Source: Otis tarda (lineage: Eukaryota; Chordata; Aves; Otidiformes; Otididae). From it: a DNA stretch of 64,000 nt. Under the pieces are notes generated by a model. It ran no database searches. It was not told the origin of the DNA and worked only from the letters and a program-made list of their open reading frames with translations. Each line of letters opens with the position of its first letter. The first letter of the stretch is position 1. Made by a program: the position numbers and the translations under genes. The stretch is taken from NCBI GenBank assembly GCA_026413225.1, contig CM048552.1, forward strand, positions 142,117,053 to 142,181,052. Direction: 5' to 3'. This document shows positions 30,901 through 41,771 of this stretch, piece by piece.

Positions 30901-33900
30901 TTACACACAGCATTTAAAAAGCTGCGACTTTTAAAAGTAAGGTGAGGCCCTCTGATCTTTCCACCCTGTCGGTGACAGAGAGTTGATCTCTTCCTTTTCT
31001 GGCACACATTGAAGTGTGAACTTCAGTTTCCTCATGGCTGGGCTCCGCAGGCATGCTTAGCCTCCTTCTCCCTTCTCTGTCAGCTGTTTTTCTGCTTCTT
31101 TCTGTGGCGTGCGCCAACTTCAGTGAAAGAGTGGAGGCTTCCTCTGCTGCTGCCTCCCGTCTCCTCCAGCACCCAGTAGTGAGAGCATCCTTGTGGAAGC
31201 CTGGTAAGGGGGGAATGCCCTGGGGAGCCTGCGTGCTTGGAGGGTAGGACCAACTGGGGATTAATGCCAAAAGCAAGAGATTTTAGGAGGCAGTGTGTCC
31301 TGGCTTGTACTTTGAGAGTCACTGTGAGAGTGTTTCCTCTGTCAGGTCCCCAGGAAGACACGAGTAGGGAGCACATTCTCTGCTCAGATATGACCAAGCT
31401 GCTACTCTTGTCACCTCTGTTGAGTTTGAAATACCCCAGTTAAGCACAGCTGCAGGAGCGCTGGTTACTGAGCAATTTCAGTGGAGAACTCTTGAGTTCA
31501 TAAGGAGGGGGGAAAACGTGCCTTCAGGTTCGGAATTATGAACCTAGGATCTCCCTAAATCCCACATTGACTAGCTCCCACATGGGGCAGGCTCAGAATA
31601 TCTTTGTAAAATATCTTTGGAAAGTCTCAGTTGTGGGTGAGGTAACACCGCTGAGGTAACCCATATGTGTGTGTGCGCGCACGCACAAGCATGCCAGGGC
31701 CAGGTCAGGAGGTTGCTACATTCGGTTTGCCCCTAGCTGCTTGTCACTGGCGTTTCCTGTCCTCTCCTCCTCCCATTTCACAAGCTTCGCTGTGCCTTTA
31801 GCTAGTTCTGTGGCCTGGCTCCTGACAGACTCACCAACAGCCTAGCAGAAAAGCATTTAATAAAGAAATAATAGAATCATAGAATCGTTAGGGTTGGAAG
31901 GGACCTTCAAAGGTCATCTAGTCCAACCCCCCTGCAAGGAGCAGGGACATCTCCAAATAAATCAGGTTGCTCAGAGCCCTGTCCAACCTGTCCTTGAAGG
32001 TTTCCAGGGATGGGGCATCCACCACCTCTCTGGGCAACCTAGGCCAGTGTTCCACCACCCTCATTGTAAAGATTTTTTTTCCTAATATCTAATCTGAATC
32101 TACGTCCCTCTATTTTGAAACCATTCCCCCTAGTCCTGTCACAACAGGCCCTACTGAAGAGTGAAATGGGTGCTAATATCTTAATGTGTTACAGCCAGAA
32201 TAGTTATTTGAATCCACCCTTAAACCACTGTAATTTAGTGGCATTTTAGAGCCCTGGTATGAAAGAGAATAATGCAATTACTGGTACATTTGCATGAACA
32301 TATCTCTTGCAGAATTGTGGAAATGCTCATTACAGAGCAAATAATTTTAGCAGATCTACAAAAATCTACTTTTAATAGAAAACAAAGCAGTTACCTACTG
32401 TGTAAGGAATTGTTTTCTAAGGCAATGTTTATGTATAGAAGATTGCAAATGGAGAAAACCTCACCCAGACCACAGACATTACCTCCAGGCACAAAGGTGC
32501 ATTCTTTGGAGATGTTTTTGTTTGGTACTTCAATGATAAAGAATACCCCTTTGTGCAGAGGCAGGTGTTGTTCCACTGGAAACCTACATGGTGGACTAGT
32601 CACCTGAAAAAGAACATGTGAATGTTTTATTTATCTGTTATTCCTTTACTAGTGTTAGATGATGCTGGCTATGGAAGCGCAACTCAGAAACTCAATTGGT
32701 AGGGCCAAAATCTTGTATGTATATATATGTGTTTTACATTCAAGAGCTAACTCTCTGCTTTACCACTTGAGGGTGATGTAGAATGGAGCTGAGTGATCAA
32801 GAGCATAGCTACACAAAAAACTTTGCAGCTCCAGAGTTGGTTGCTACAGTAGTGTGCAATTATTAGAGAAGGCTAATAGTACCCCAGTGATATAACAGAA
32901 GACAGTTAATAAATAGGGGAACCACAATGGAATTTAATCAAAAGACTAAGCAAAATAGAAGTCCTCATCTGGCCTCCCCGGGGGTCAGAAAGGTATCTAT
33001 AGCATTATACTTAAAGTCCTCAATAAAGATGTGGTGTTTTTTTGTAATATCTATTTCTAATTAAGGCATCTGCTTTGCTAGGCTAAATAAGCCATCTCTG
33101 TCTCTCTTTTCTGTTTGGATAATGTGGGCTTATAACATAACCTGTGCTACAAGCGTGATACAGTTTACTGGGAAACAAGTAAAGAACTTGAGATAACAAA
33201 AATCCATGGCAGTGTTTGGGGGATTCACCTTTTGTTTGAAGAGTCTCTTTCTCTGTCTCTCTAAATTCTCCAGGAGTCTCACTTAGTCTCACAGCCCCCT
33301 TTTTTTTTCAGCAGCTACATCCTTATTCATGATTCAACATAGCTACAGTTCAAGCTATCGTCTCCTTTCCACTTTGGTGCTAGAACTTCAGTCCTGTGGT
33401 ATGCGCGGGGTGCTCTTCCTTCAGCAAAGGCACCCTGGAATTGGTGACAGCTTTCCACAGCCCCTGACAGATCAAGCTGTAGACTGCAAACAGTCACTGA
33501 TCAGATTTTACCTGCAACTGATTTATTTTTCAAAGTAATTGAAATGGATAAAAGGTAAAGAGAAAGGTGCAATTATTTATCTCAACGAAAAGCAAGTTTA
33601 CCTCTTTCTTTACATTTTCCATGTCCCTGTCCATAATGGTACATTTGTACTTAGAGAAATTATTGCTGCTCTCCCAGGACAGTTCCATTTTTCTCCAGTT
33701 CATGCTGACATTTGTAATAGATGATTCTTGTGCCTCTGCTGAAAGTATTGTAGAATAAGTTCAGTAAGGATATGCTATTGTTTTCGTTGAATGCAGAGCA
33801 TAGTATCTGTCAGGCTTAAGATGACAATTGACAGATTAATTGCAAATATCTCTGACAAATGAAGAATTAAATCCCGTTTCTCAGATTATATCTGCAAAAA

Positions 33901-33997
33901 CATACTTACACCCCGTACACTGGATGTCAGCGTGCAAGGGATGAAATAGCATCATGCACCACCAAATGATGCAAATGAGTTCAAGAGTATCAAACAT
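18900..33997 (-). CDS. IL3RA: Interleukin-3 receptor alpha-like type I cytokine receptor, complete
   Basis: I assembled eleven coding exons on the minus strand: 33997-33910, 33738-33602, 32603-32483, 30586-30457, 30364-30189, 29031-28892, 26010-25972, 25028-24899, 24225-24132, 23511-23439 and 18968-18900. All junctions are GT/AG and phases agree, giving 398 aa (human IL3RA is 378). Exon 1 codes a signal peptide ([18 protein letters not shown]...). Residues about 30-115 form the N-terminal Ig-like domain ([16 protein letters not shown]). Residues 116-217 are the first FnIII domain with the cysteine pattern [16 protein letters not shown]. Residues 218-320 are the second FnIII domain, starting [13 protein letters not shown] and ending in WGEWS (311-315) in place of WSXWS. 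A single membrane helix spans about 326-349, then a box-1-like AIPQP (359-363) and a short tail. It should bind an IL-3-like cytokine at the cell surface with the common beta chain. IL5RA or CSF2RA are alternatives; position beside SLC25A6 and the EILTPP match favour IL3RA. Confidence 0.85.
19380..20918 (+). mobile_element. CR1 LINE, 5'-truncated but with most of the reverse transcriptase
   Basis: Decayed ORF2 reads through several frames: WVLRELANE, then [27 protein letters not shown], the catalytic SKFADD box near 20020-20040, [20 protein letters not shown] and [14 protein letters not shown]. It ends in the CR1 3' signature TTCTACGATTCTATGA at 20902-20917. Frameshifts and stops break the reading frame, so it cannot move by itself. 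It lies in the last IL3RA intron, antisense to that gene. Confidence 0.93.
23011..23198 (+). mobile_element. CR1 LINE 3' end
   Basis: Reads [20 protein letters not shown], then GTTGGACTAGATGATCTTGTAGG and the ATTCTATGATTCTGTGAT tail. Its coding end differs from the copies at 20.9 and 27.7 kb, so it belongs to another CR1 subfamily. Lies in the last IL3RA intron. Confidence 0.85.
27461..27780 (+). mobile_element. CR1 LINE 3' end
   Basis: Begins in the ORF2 C-terminus (GGGCTTACAGAAAAGACGAG), continues through TTGCCCAGACAGGTGGTGGA and GGACTAGATGACCTTTAAAG, and ends TTCTATGATCTATGATT. Heavily 5' truncated. Lies in the IL3RA intron between exons at 28892 and 26010, antisense to the gene. Confidence 0.9.
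31666..31686. repeat. Alternating purine-pyrimidine tract (Z-DNA-prone)
   Basis: An uninterrupted GT then GC then AC dinucleotide run (GTGTGTGTGCGCGCACGCAC) of the type that can adopt left-handed DNA. Sits in IL3RA intron 3. Confidence 0.6.
31872..32162 (-). mobile_element. CR1 LINE 3' end
   Basis: Starts with TAGAATCATAGAATCG and GGTTGGAAGGGACCTTCAAA, the reversed CR1 3' end, and runs to CAACAGGCCCTACTGAAGAG. It is in the IL3RA intron between exons at 32483 and 30586, in sense orientation with the gene. Confidence 0.9.
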
Positions 33998-34534
33998 CTT
34001 TTCTTCTCTGGAAAGAGACAGTGACACCTTCAGGGAAAAACAGAAAAGAAAAAAAAAAAAGAAAAATTATGCCAAAGTGTACTTTGATTTCTACAAAGCT
34101 TCATTATTTTAGTAGGAAGAGTCAAAGATGCTAATTCACCCCTAGAAAATATTCTTTAGAAAAGCCAAGCAGAGGGTGTGCTTCAGAACATCCATCAGGC
34201 ACCTCTTATTTGAAAGAACTGAGTAGGCTGCCTATCGTCTATTACAACACAGTGGTTTGAGGCAGAGAAGCCACAGACTCTCGTTATAACACATACACTC
34301 ACTGCATTTGGTGCAGAGACTATGACTTAGGATTGCTATTGTCCCACATATCTGTTCTAACCATACCATCAGAAAGTCAGATTTTCTTGCTTTCTGATCA
34401 TTACTGCAGATTTTCCTACTCAGTGCTCCAGCTTCTGCTGCAAAGTAAGCATTTAGATTGCCTTTCAGCGATTTGTTGAAGGTGCCTTTTGGGAAGTGGA
34501 TGGCTTGGTTTTGGTTGTGTCAGGATGTGGATGA

Positions 34535-34985
34535 CTCATAGAATCATAGAATCATAGAATCATAGAATGGTTAGAGTTGGAAGGGACCTTCAAAGGTCAT
34601 CTAGTCCAACCCCCCTGCAAGAGCAGGGACATCCCTGACTAGATCAGGTTGCTCAGAGCCTCATCCAGCCTGGCCTTGAACACTTCCAGGGATGGGGCAT
34701 CCACCACCTCTCTGGGCAACCTGTTCCAGTGCTCTACAACTCTCATTGTAAAAAATTTTTTTCTAATATCTAATCTAAACCTACCTCCTTCTAATTTAAA
34801 CCCATTACCCCTTGTCCTATCACAACAGGCCCTACTGAACAGTTTCTCCCCATCTTTCCTGTAGGCCCCCTTGAGGTATTGGAAGACCGCTATCAGGTCT
34901 CCCCGGAGCCTCCTCTTCTCCAGGCTGAACAGCCCCAACTCTCTCAGCCTGTCCTCATAGGAGAGGTGCTCCAGCCCTCTGAGGG
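34535..34985 (-). mobile_element. CR1 LINE 3' end with extended tail repeats
   Basis: Four tandem copies of the tail unit (TCATAGAA) are followed by GGTTAGAGTTGGAAGGGACC. The minus strand keeps a long open stretch of ORF2 C-terminus ([20 protein letters not shown] and [16 protein letters not shown]). Among the better preserved CR1 copies here. Lies just upstream of IL3RA exon 1. Confidence 0.92.
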
Positions 34986-35089
34986 GGCTCCATGGATGCT
35001 CTTAGTTGCTCTTGAGACAGAAGAAGGCAATCAGTGGCAATCAGTGGCAATCCTTGAGATGCAGAAAGATTGAAATAGCTTCCCTTGAT

Positions 35090-37345
35090 TGTGGTGAAAG
35101 AACTTCTTGTCTGACACTGTAAGGGTCAGACAGTGAATACTCGAGCCAGGAACAGAGAGTCCCTGCCTTTGGCCAGAAGGAGGAAAGGGAGGACTGGGTT
35201 TACTCAACTGTGTACATTCAATGGCCTGGCATATCAGATCCACAGAAGTACGAGGTTTTGGTGTCATCAGGGTATAACTGCCACAGAACCCATCTGGATT
35301 TCTGGAGTGAAATGGATATCCCAACAGTTGTTTGTACTGGAGGCTGTGGTGAGCTTAGCAGGGTCAAGTAGCAAAAGCACCCTACTGTTACTGGCCCAGA
35401 GACTCTGAGTATCCTTGGCATATACTACCTCAGGAGAGGGTATTTCAAGGACCCAAAAGGGTACAGATGCACTTTTGGTGAGCAAGATCTTCTACAGAGA
35501 AGAAATCTTCTTTAATCTTCTACAGAGAAGATTAAAGAACTGTCTACCTTGCATAGCTTCTTGGAAGATCCCTCCATTGTGGGCTTGCTGTGAATTGAAA
35601 AACAACAACATGTGCCAATCGCTGTCATGATGGTGCACTGGTGGCAGTATTGCACCAATCAAGGCTCCCTGGTTCACATCCATGAGCGGATTCATCAGTT
35701 GAAAAGTCAAGGAGTGATCAGAGAAACTCACTCACCCTTTAATAGTCTCATGTGACCAGTGCAAAAGTGATGGAGGGTAGAGGTTAACGGTAACCTATTA
35801 TGGCCTGAACAAAGTCCAGCCACCACTGAGTCCTGCCATACCAGGTGTGCTGGAAGTCCAATATGAACTGGAGTCATAGGCAGCTGAGTGGTATGCTACA
35901 ATTGATATTGCCAATGCATTTTTCTCAGTTCCCTTGGCAGCAGAGTGCAGGCCACAGTTTGCTTTCGCATGGAGGGGGGGTCCAATACACCTGGAATCAA
36001 CTACCTCTGGAGTCATAGCACAGTCCTAGCATTTACCATGAACTAATCCAAACTGCACTGGAACAGGGTGATGTCCCTGAATACCTGTAATACATTGACA
36101 ACATCACTGTGTGGGGCAAAAAAAAGCAGAAGTGTTTGAGAAGGGAAAAAGAATAATTCAGATTCTTCTGAAAGCTGATTTTGCCATAAAAAGAAGCAGG
36201 ATCGAAGGACCTGCACAGGAGATCCAGTTCTTGTGAGTAAAATGGCAGAATGAACATTGTCACATTCCTACGGATATGATGAATAAGATAAGATCTATGT
36301 CCCCACCAGGTAACAAGAAAGAAACACAAGCTTTCCTAGACCTTGTGGAATTCTGGAGAATGCATATTCTGGGTTGTAGTCAGCTTGTGAACCCTCTCTA
36401 TTAAGTAACTTGAGAGAAGAACTGTTTTGAGTGGGGCTCCTAGCAACAGCAAGCTTTTGAGCAGATCAAACAGAAAATAACTTGTGTGGTAGCTCTTGGG
36501 CCAATCTGTACAGGACCACCTGTGCAAAATGTACTCTACACTACAGTTAGGGAGCATGGCATCACCTCAGCCGTCTTGTAGAAAATACTGGAAAACTTGA
36601 GATTGTTCTCTAGGGTTTTGGAGCTGGGGGTGTCGAGGATTGGAAGGCCACGACACTCTGACTGAAAAAGAGATACTAGCAGCATATGAGGAGGTTTGAG
36701 CTGCTTCAGAAGTTGTTGGTACAGAAGAACAGCTCCTATTGGCACTGCAATAGCCTGTACTACACTGAATGTTCAGAAGAAACATCCCCTCTGCATATCA
36801 CATAACTGATGCAACATGGAGTAAGAGGCTAGCCTTGCTCACTCAACAGGCTCAAATGAAGAAACCCAACCATCTAGGAATCCTGGAAGAAATCATGGAC
36901 TGGCCAGAAGGCAGAGATTTTGAAGCATTGCCTGAGGAAGTAACTTGTGCCCAAGAGTCACCACCATATAATAAGTTATCAGAAGATGAAAGGCATTGTA
37001 CTCTGTTTACTGATGGATCCTGTAGTGTTGTAGGAAGATATTGGTAGTCAAAAGTTACTGTGTGGAGTCATACACAGCAAGCTGTTGAAGGAGAAGGTGA
37101 ATGAAGTTAGTCTGCAGAAGTGAAAGCCATCCAACAGGCCCTAGACATTGCTAAACAGGAAAAGTGGCCAGTACTCTTATCTCTATACTGACTTCTGGAT
37201 GGTGGCAAGTGCCCTTTGGGAGTAGCTACAGCAGTGGAAGCAGATCAATTGGCAGTGCAGAGGTAAACCCATCTGGGCTGCTGCATTGTGGCCTGACATT
37301 ACTGCCCAGGTAGCAAACATCACTGTAAAGGTATGTCATGTAGAC
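35090..37345 (+). pseudogene. ERV-L-like endogenous retrovirus pol remnant (copy 1)
   Basis: Collinear with the better copy at 46.3-48.5 kb, from the protease region through reverse transcriptase to RNase H (LFTDGSC near 37000-37025), then lost before integrase. Damage visible: a deletion of about 30 nt removes the protease active-site region near 35257; a duplication of about 28 nt lies at 35487-35531; the RT motif reads YIDN at 36091-36102 instead of YIDD, right after an in-frame stop; many further stops. Old and non-coding. Confidence 0.82.
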
Positions 37346-37679
37346 ACTTGTGACAGTGTGCTTCCCCCCTCCTCCAGCCTGACCACTTTTCCTGTAAGCC
37401 TGCTCAGGTGATAAACATCAGTGATAGATATGTCTGGTCCTGATGGCGATGGCGGCATCTGGCTTAAAGTGGATTTGAGGAAGACAGATGACAACACAAT
37501 AGCCAAGGGATGGCGATGAACCCCCCTAACCACAGTCCTGGTTAATGTCCAACTCAAACCAAATTTGGAAGAAACTAACATCTGCAGTTGGTATGTGAAT
37601 ATGACTATTAGTCAATTGTCTGACTCCATAAATAGTGAGCAGCACAAGAGCCCTTTGAGGAAGTTGGCTGTGAGGGTCT

Positions 37680-37935
37680 GCTGTGAGCTATTCTAACTTA
37701 AATTGCATGCTTCAGTATTTTCTGTTCTTGGGTTTTGTTTGGTTGTTTTGTTTTTTGTTTTTTTTTTTCACCTCTGTTTTGTTTTCTTCTGTTATTCTCT
37801 TAAACTTTTTTTTTATCTCAACCCACGAGTTTTGCCTTCTTTTCTTAACCAACCTCCTCCCTGTGCCACTGGAGGGTGAGGGGAGTGAGAGAGAAACCGT
37901 GTAGTCTGGGCCCAAGTGGGGCTAAACTGCGACAC
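37680..37935 (+). mobile_element. ERV-L LTR 3' remnant
   Basis: The sequence from the T-rich stretch through ATCTCAACCCACGAGTTTTG, the G-rich GAGGGTGAGGGGAGTGAG and GGGGCTAAACTGCGACA matches, segment by segment, the 3' half of the solo LTR at 56731-57381. It probably closes the provirus remnant at 35.1-37.3 kb. The 340 nt between them are unassigned. Confidence 0.6.
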
Positions 37936-38310
37936 CTTGCCACAACAGATCCTTGGTAAGTGACTAATAGCATTATAAATTTTGAAATCTTAACTAAGTG
38001 ATATAAAGTATTGATTGTGCACATATAATCCTTTAGACATAAACTATTGGTCAGGCCTGGGACTAGGATTGGATCTAGTTGCACTTAGATTCCTCTCTGA
38101 GAAGGAGTTTAGATAGATAGATATTTCCCCATTCCATTGGCCTCTGCTACTCCCCAAAATATATGTGTGTATCGAGGTCCTCCTTCCCAGGGAGTGGCTG
38201 GATATCACCTGCTGATGGGAATTAGAGAATAAAGAAGACGAGGAGTGAGAGAGCAGCTTGGTGGGAGTCTGGTGGCCAGCCAAAGTGAAACCAACACAGT
38301 ACTTTTTCCT
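37936..38310. repeat. Possible second LTR-type interspersed repeat
   Basis: Contains GAGAATAAAGAAGACGAGG and GGGAGTCTGGTGGCCAGCC, a layout (poly(A) signal then short R/U5-like tail) that looks like an LTR. I recognise it only loosely from other bird repeats and see no matching second copy in the window. Confidence 0.3.
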
Positions 38311-41300
38311 GGTTGATATTACAAACTACTCTCTACTTTTCAAATTATATTAATCCCTCTGTTCTTAAAGGTTTACATCCCTCACCTCACAACAGTCTAC
38401 TTCAAATTTTTGCTTGTTGCTGTGTCAGAAACCGAGGAGTCAGGTGTTACAGATCACTGTAGGAAATTTTAATTACTAAGGAAGTTTGAGTACCTACAAA
38501 GGGTGACCCCATGTTCATTCATGTGGCATGGAGGTCTGGGCAGAGCTAGTCAAACATTGACATCAACTCCTGTCAAAGATATATATATCTTAGGCACCAT
38601 TCTCCTTTTCTCAGAGGAAGTTAAATCTCTTCAGAAGAGATTTCTCTATTCCCAGCACTTTTTTTTTTTCTGGTGGTTTTATTTTTTTTTTCCCCCCTAC
38701 ATGAAGAAGCAACACTGGTTAATGTTGTGGGCTTTTTTGTTTGTTTCAGTATTTCCTAGTAGTGTAACCTCCCAATAACAATTTTCTTGATTGTAGGTAT
38801 TTCTGAAGTTAATTCTAAGACTGTGAGGTAAATTCTTATGAGCTCGGGAAAAAGAGAAACACAATAATATTTTGTTGCTTGTCTCTCCTTCCATATTAAT
38901 TTTTATGGTTATTTCAGAGTGCTGACTCCAGACTGACTCCATTTGTGGTGAAAGCAAAAACCCAGACAGACCCTCCAAGCAAGCTGGAGTCTTGAATATT
39001 TTGTGGAAATTGGCTCGATGTGACCTGTCCATCATGGTCCCCAGGAATCAAGCCAGAATAGGACACCATGTTAGGGTTGCAACAGAGACAGGCTCTTCAC
39101 TGTAGCCTGATTCTTCTCTACTTATCTCTTGCAGCATCAATCTTTTCTTTGTAAATCATCATGCATGTGGCCATGCAAGGATGTGGCCACAGCTGGTGGG
39201 AAGTGATACTGAACAATCTTAAGTACAAACAGTTGAAGGACTGGGTGTGAAATGCTATGTGAGATATTGGTCTCAACAGTTATTTGTATTTTCCCATGCT
39301 CTCCGTGATCTCCCCAGTAATGCACATAGGAACCTCAAGACCTCTTGTCTTTCTAGTCTGCCTCTTTTCGTATAACCATATTTTTCTCCATTTTGTGCCA
39401 TCTGTTCAGTCACTCTTAACTTTTCCTCCTTCCTTTCCTCATCCTACGTTCCTTTAGGCATTTGTTTTCCTATTCTCTGGCTACCGTCTGCTCATCTTTC
39501 CTTTATAGTCTTTGCTTCATTCTTCTTGTCATCTCCCTCTGCTTGCATGATGACTCTGCTTTCAGAATCTCCCTCAGGTTTCCTACACATGACAGCAGCC
39601 CATGCTGCAAGCACTCTTCCCATTTTATCATGGAAATGCTTGTCTGAAGCACTGCCGAAGGAGTCATTTGCAGCCCTGCCTGCTTAGAGGAGTGCTTGCT
39701 GGCACCATTGCCTCCAGGCTCTGAACATGTCATTGCTCTTGCAGCAGGAATAGCAGGGCCTGTGTTCACTTACCTCCTAAGAAATGACCATTTCCATTGA
39801 CCACAGTACTGAGGAGGTTTGCTTCCCAAATGATTTTTTTCACAGTTGACTGATTTTTAAAACAAATTACACAAGAAAGGATTAGTGTTGGGTTGTGCCT
39901 ATGTTCTCTCTCTTGCCCCAGCTGAAGGTATCAACATACAGCTAGGTCCCTTGACTTTTCTCTGGCCTGCAGGCAGGGTAAGAGATATAGGAGCTGTGGC
40001 GAGCCCTAAGCCACTTGCCTGACCCATCCATACCTTCTGCCCAGTGGCCAAGTAAATGGCTCCAGTATCACACCTGTAGGAGCTTTGTGCCTCCAGGACC
40101 TCCACTCTCTCCCAGACTGGTCTTTTGCAGACAGATGTGGTAAAACTCCCTCTGCTCTGAACAGACCTTGGTATTGAAGATGTCAGAAGAAGCATATACT
40201 TATGTGAAACTGGTCAGGAGTGTTTTCTGGAGGATCAGAAGAAATACAGATATTGTTTTGTAAGCAGTATTTCCTCTTGTTTCATTAATATAGGAGATAA
40301 TATAGAATGTATTAGGATTAAAAGCCCCATCCTTAACTCTATACTTGTTTCTACTTTACTTCTTTCCTTTTTGTCTCCTGGCCAGCCTCACAAATGGTCT
40401 CTCAGCATGTGTCTGCCCTGCTACACAGAGGAGGGCCCCAGAGGGGACTCAAGCATCTGGTTTCCTCACTCCTTAATAATTAGCTCATTCCCTAGCTCTC
40501 TCTGAGGCAGCTTTGCTATAAACCTAATCTATGCACCTAAGCTGTGTGAATATGAGACAGCCAGTGATTCTTGGCCTTGAAGCTTTCTTTTATTTAGAGG
40601 TATGTGCATAGCTGGTATGTTTATTTTTTTCCCTAGGAAAATACTATAAAGGAAAACATTGGTGAACGTTTTATCTAATGTTACCGGATGTATGGTGTGT
40701 CTTACTCAGCAGTAGTGATCATATCCCTGGTAAACTGGATGCTAGGGAAAATGACTCCACTTGGTCTTTTGTAGCAAGGCATGGTCAAACTCAGTCTGCT
40801 CTAGAATGACATCAGTATCAATGTGTCGGAAGGAAAATACAGGCATATTTAAAAGCTGTGGTATGTCTATAGTAGATCTTACAGAAAACATCCATTAAAT
40901 ACTGACTTAAGTACTTTAAATTTTTACCCTCTTAGTCTACATGTCTATTGTCTTTGCTCTTAGGCTGTGCGTGCAGGATATTACCACAAAATGTTACCTG
41001 AGACCAGGTTCCTTGGTTCTAATTCCTAGCTTTGCCAGTGATTTTATTTTCTTGAGTGGCTCTAGGAAAGTTATTGTTGCCCACAATACACTTCCAGAAA
41101 TGAAAATTTGAATTTTACTCATAGGGTAACATGAAGGATAAATTGATGCTTATACACTGTGAACACACTGATGCTTATGCATTGTGGATATATGGAGAGT
41201 ACCATACGCTTGCTAAGTGTGTCAGAAAGCATAGAAATAGGAATTAAAAAAATCTTACAATGCATACCAGGCAATGAAATATTACTCTCAAATTTCTGTC

Positions 41301-41330
41301 TAAATGCAACTTTTCCAGAATCAGTTCAGT
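38311..41330. other. Intergenic, nothing recognised
   Basis: No splice-bounded exon, no known repeat tail and no long open frame with a recognisable motif. Contains T-rich tracts near 38660-38700. Confidence 0.45.
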
Positions 41331-41334
41331 CTTT

Positions 41335-41771
41335 CTGAATTCTGTAGATGATACAAAACCGGGAGAAGTGGTTGATATACCACTATGTCACTTTGGAGGC
41401 ACCTGGACAGGCTGGAAAAATGGACTGACAAGAATCTCATGAAATTCAGCAAAGGGAAATACCAAGTCTTACCCTGGGAAGGAACTACCCCTGGCACCAG
41501 CACAGGCTGAGGATGAGCTGCTGGAAAGCAGCTTTGCAGAGAAGCAAAAACTGAAATAATGGAAATGCAATTTAAGCACAAAAACCCAGTTTTTACTGTG
41601 AGGGTAGTCAACCACTAGAATAGGTTTTCCAGAGATGTTGTGGAGTCTTTGGCATTGGAAATACTCACACCTGACTGGACAAAGCCCAGAGCAACCTGCT
41701 CTATCTGACCCTGCTCTGAGCAATCTCCAGAAGTGCCTACCAGCCTCAACCATCCCAAGATTCTGTGATTT
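41335..41771 (+). mobile_element. Old CR1 LINE fragment
   Basis: Reads the CR1 RT region after the catalytic aspartates (DDTKPGEVVDI), then LEKWTDKNLMKFSKGK-like sequence, an internal deletion, and the C-terminal NRFSRDVVESLALE, ending CCAAGATTCTGTGATT. Many mismatches; older than the copies at 20.9 or 34.5 kb. Confidence 0.75.

Larger units (their letters stand above)
30587..32482. other. IL3RA intron 3, non-coding
   Basis: Contains the CR1 at 31872-32162 and an alternating purine-pyrimidine run at about 31666-31686 (GTGTGTGTGCGCGCACGCAC). No further exon is needed because flanking exon phases match (G|GC split codon). Confidence 0.6.

Noticed and set aside
31053..31247. Short frame with a signal-peptide-like start ([20 protein letters not shown])
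   Set aside because: Plus strand inside an IL3RA intron, 64 codons, no downstream exon or conserved feature; likely chance.
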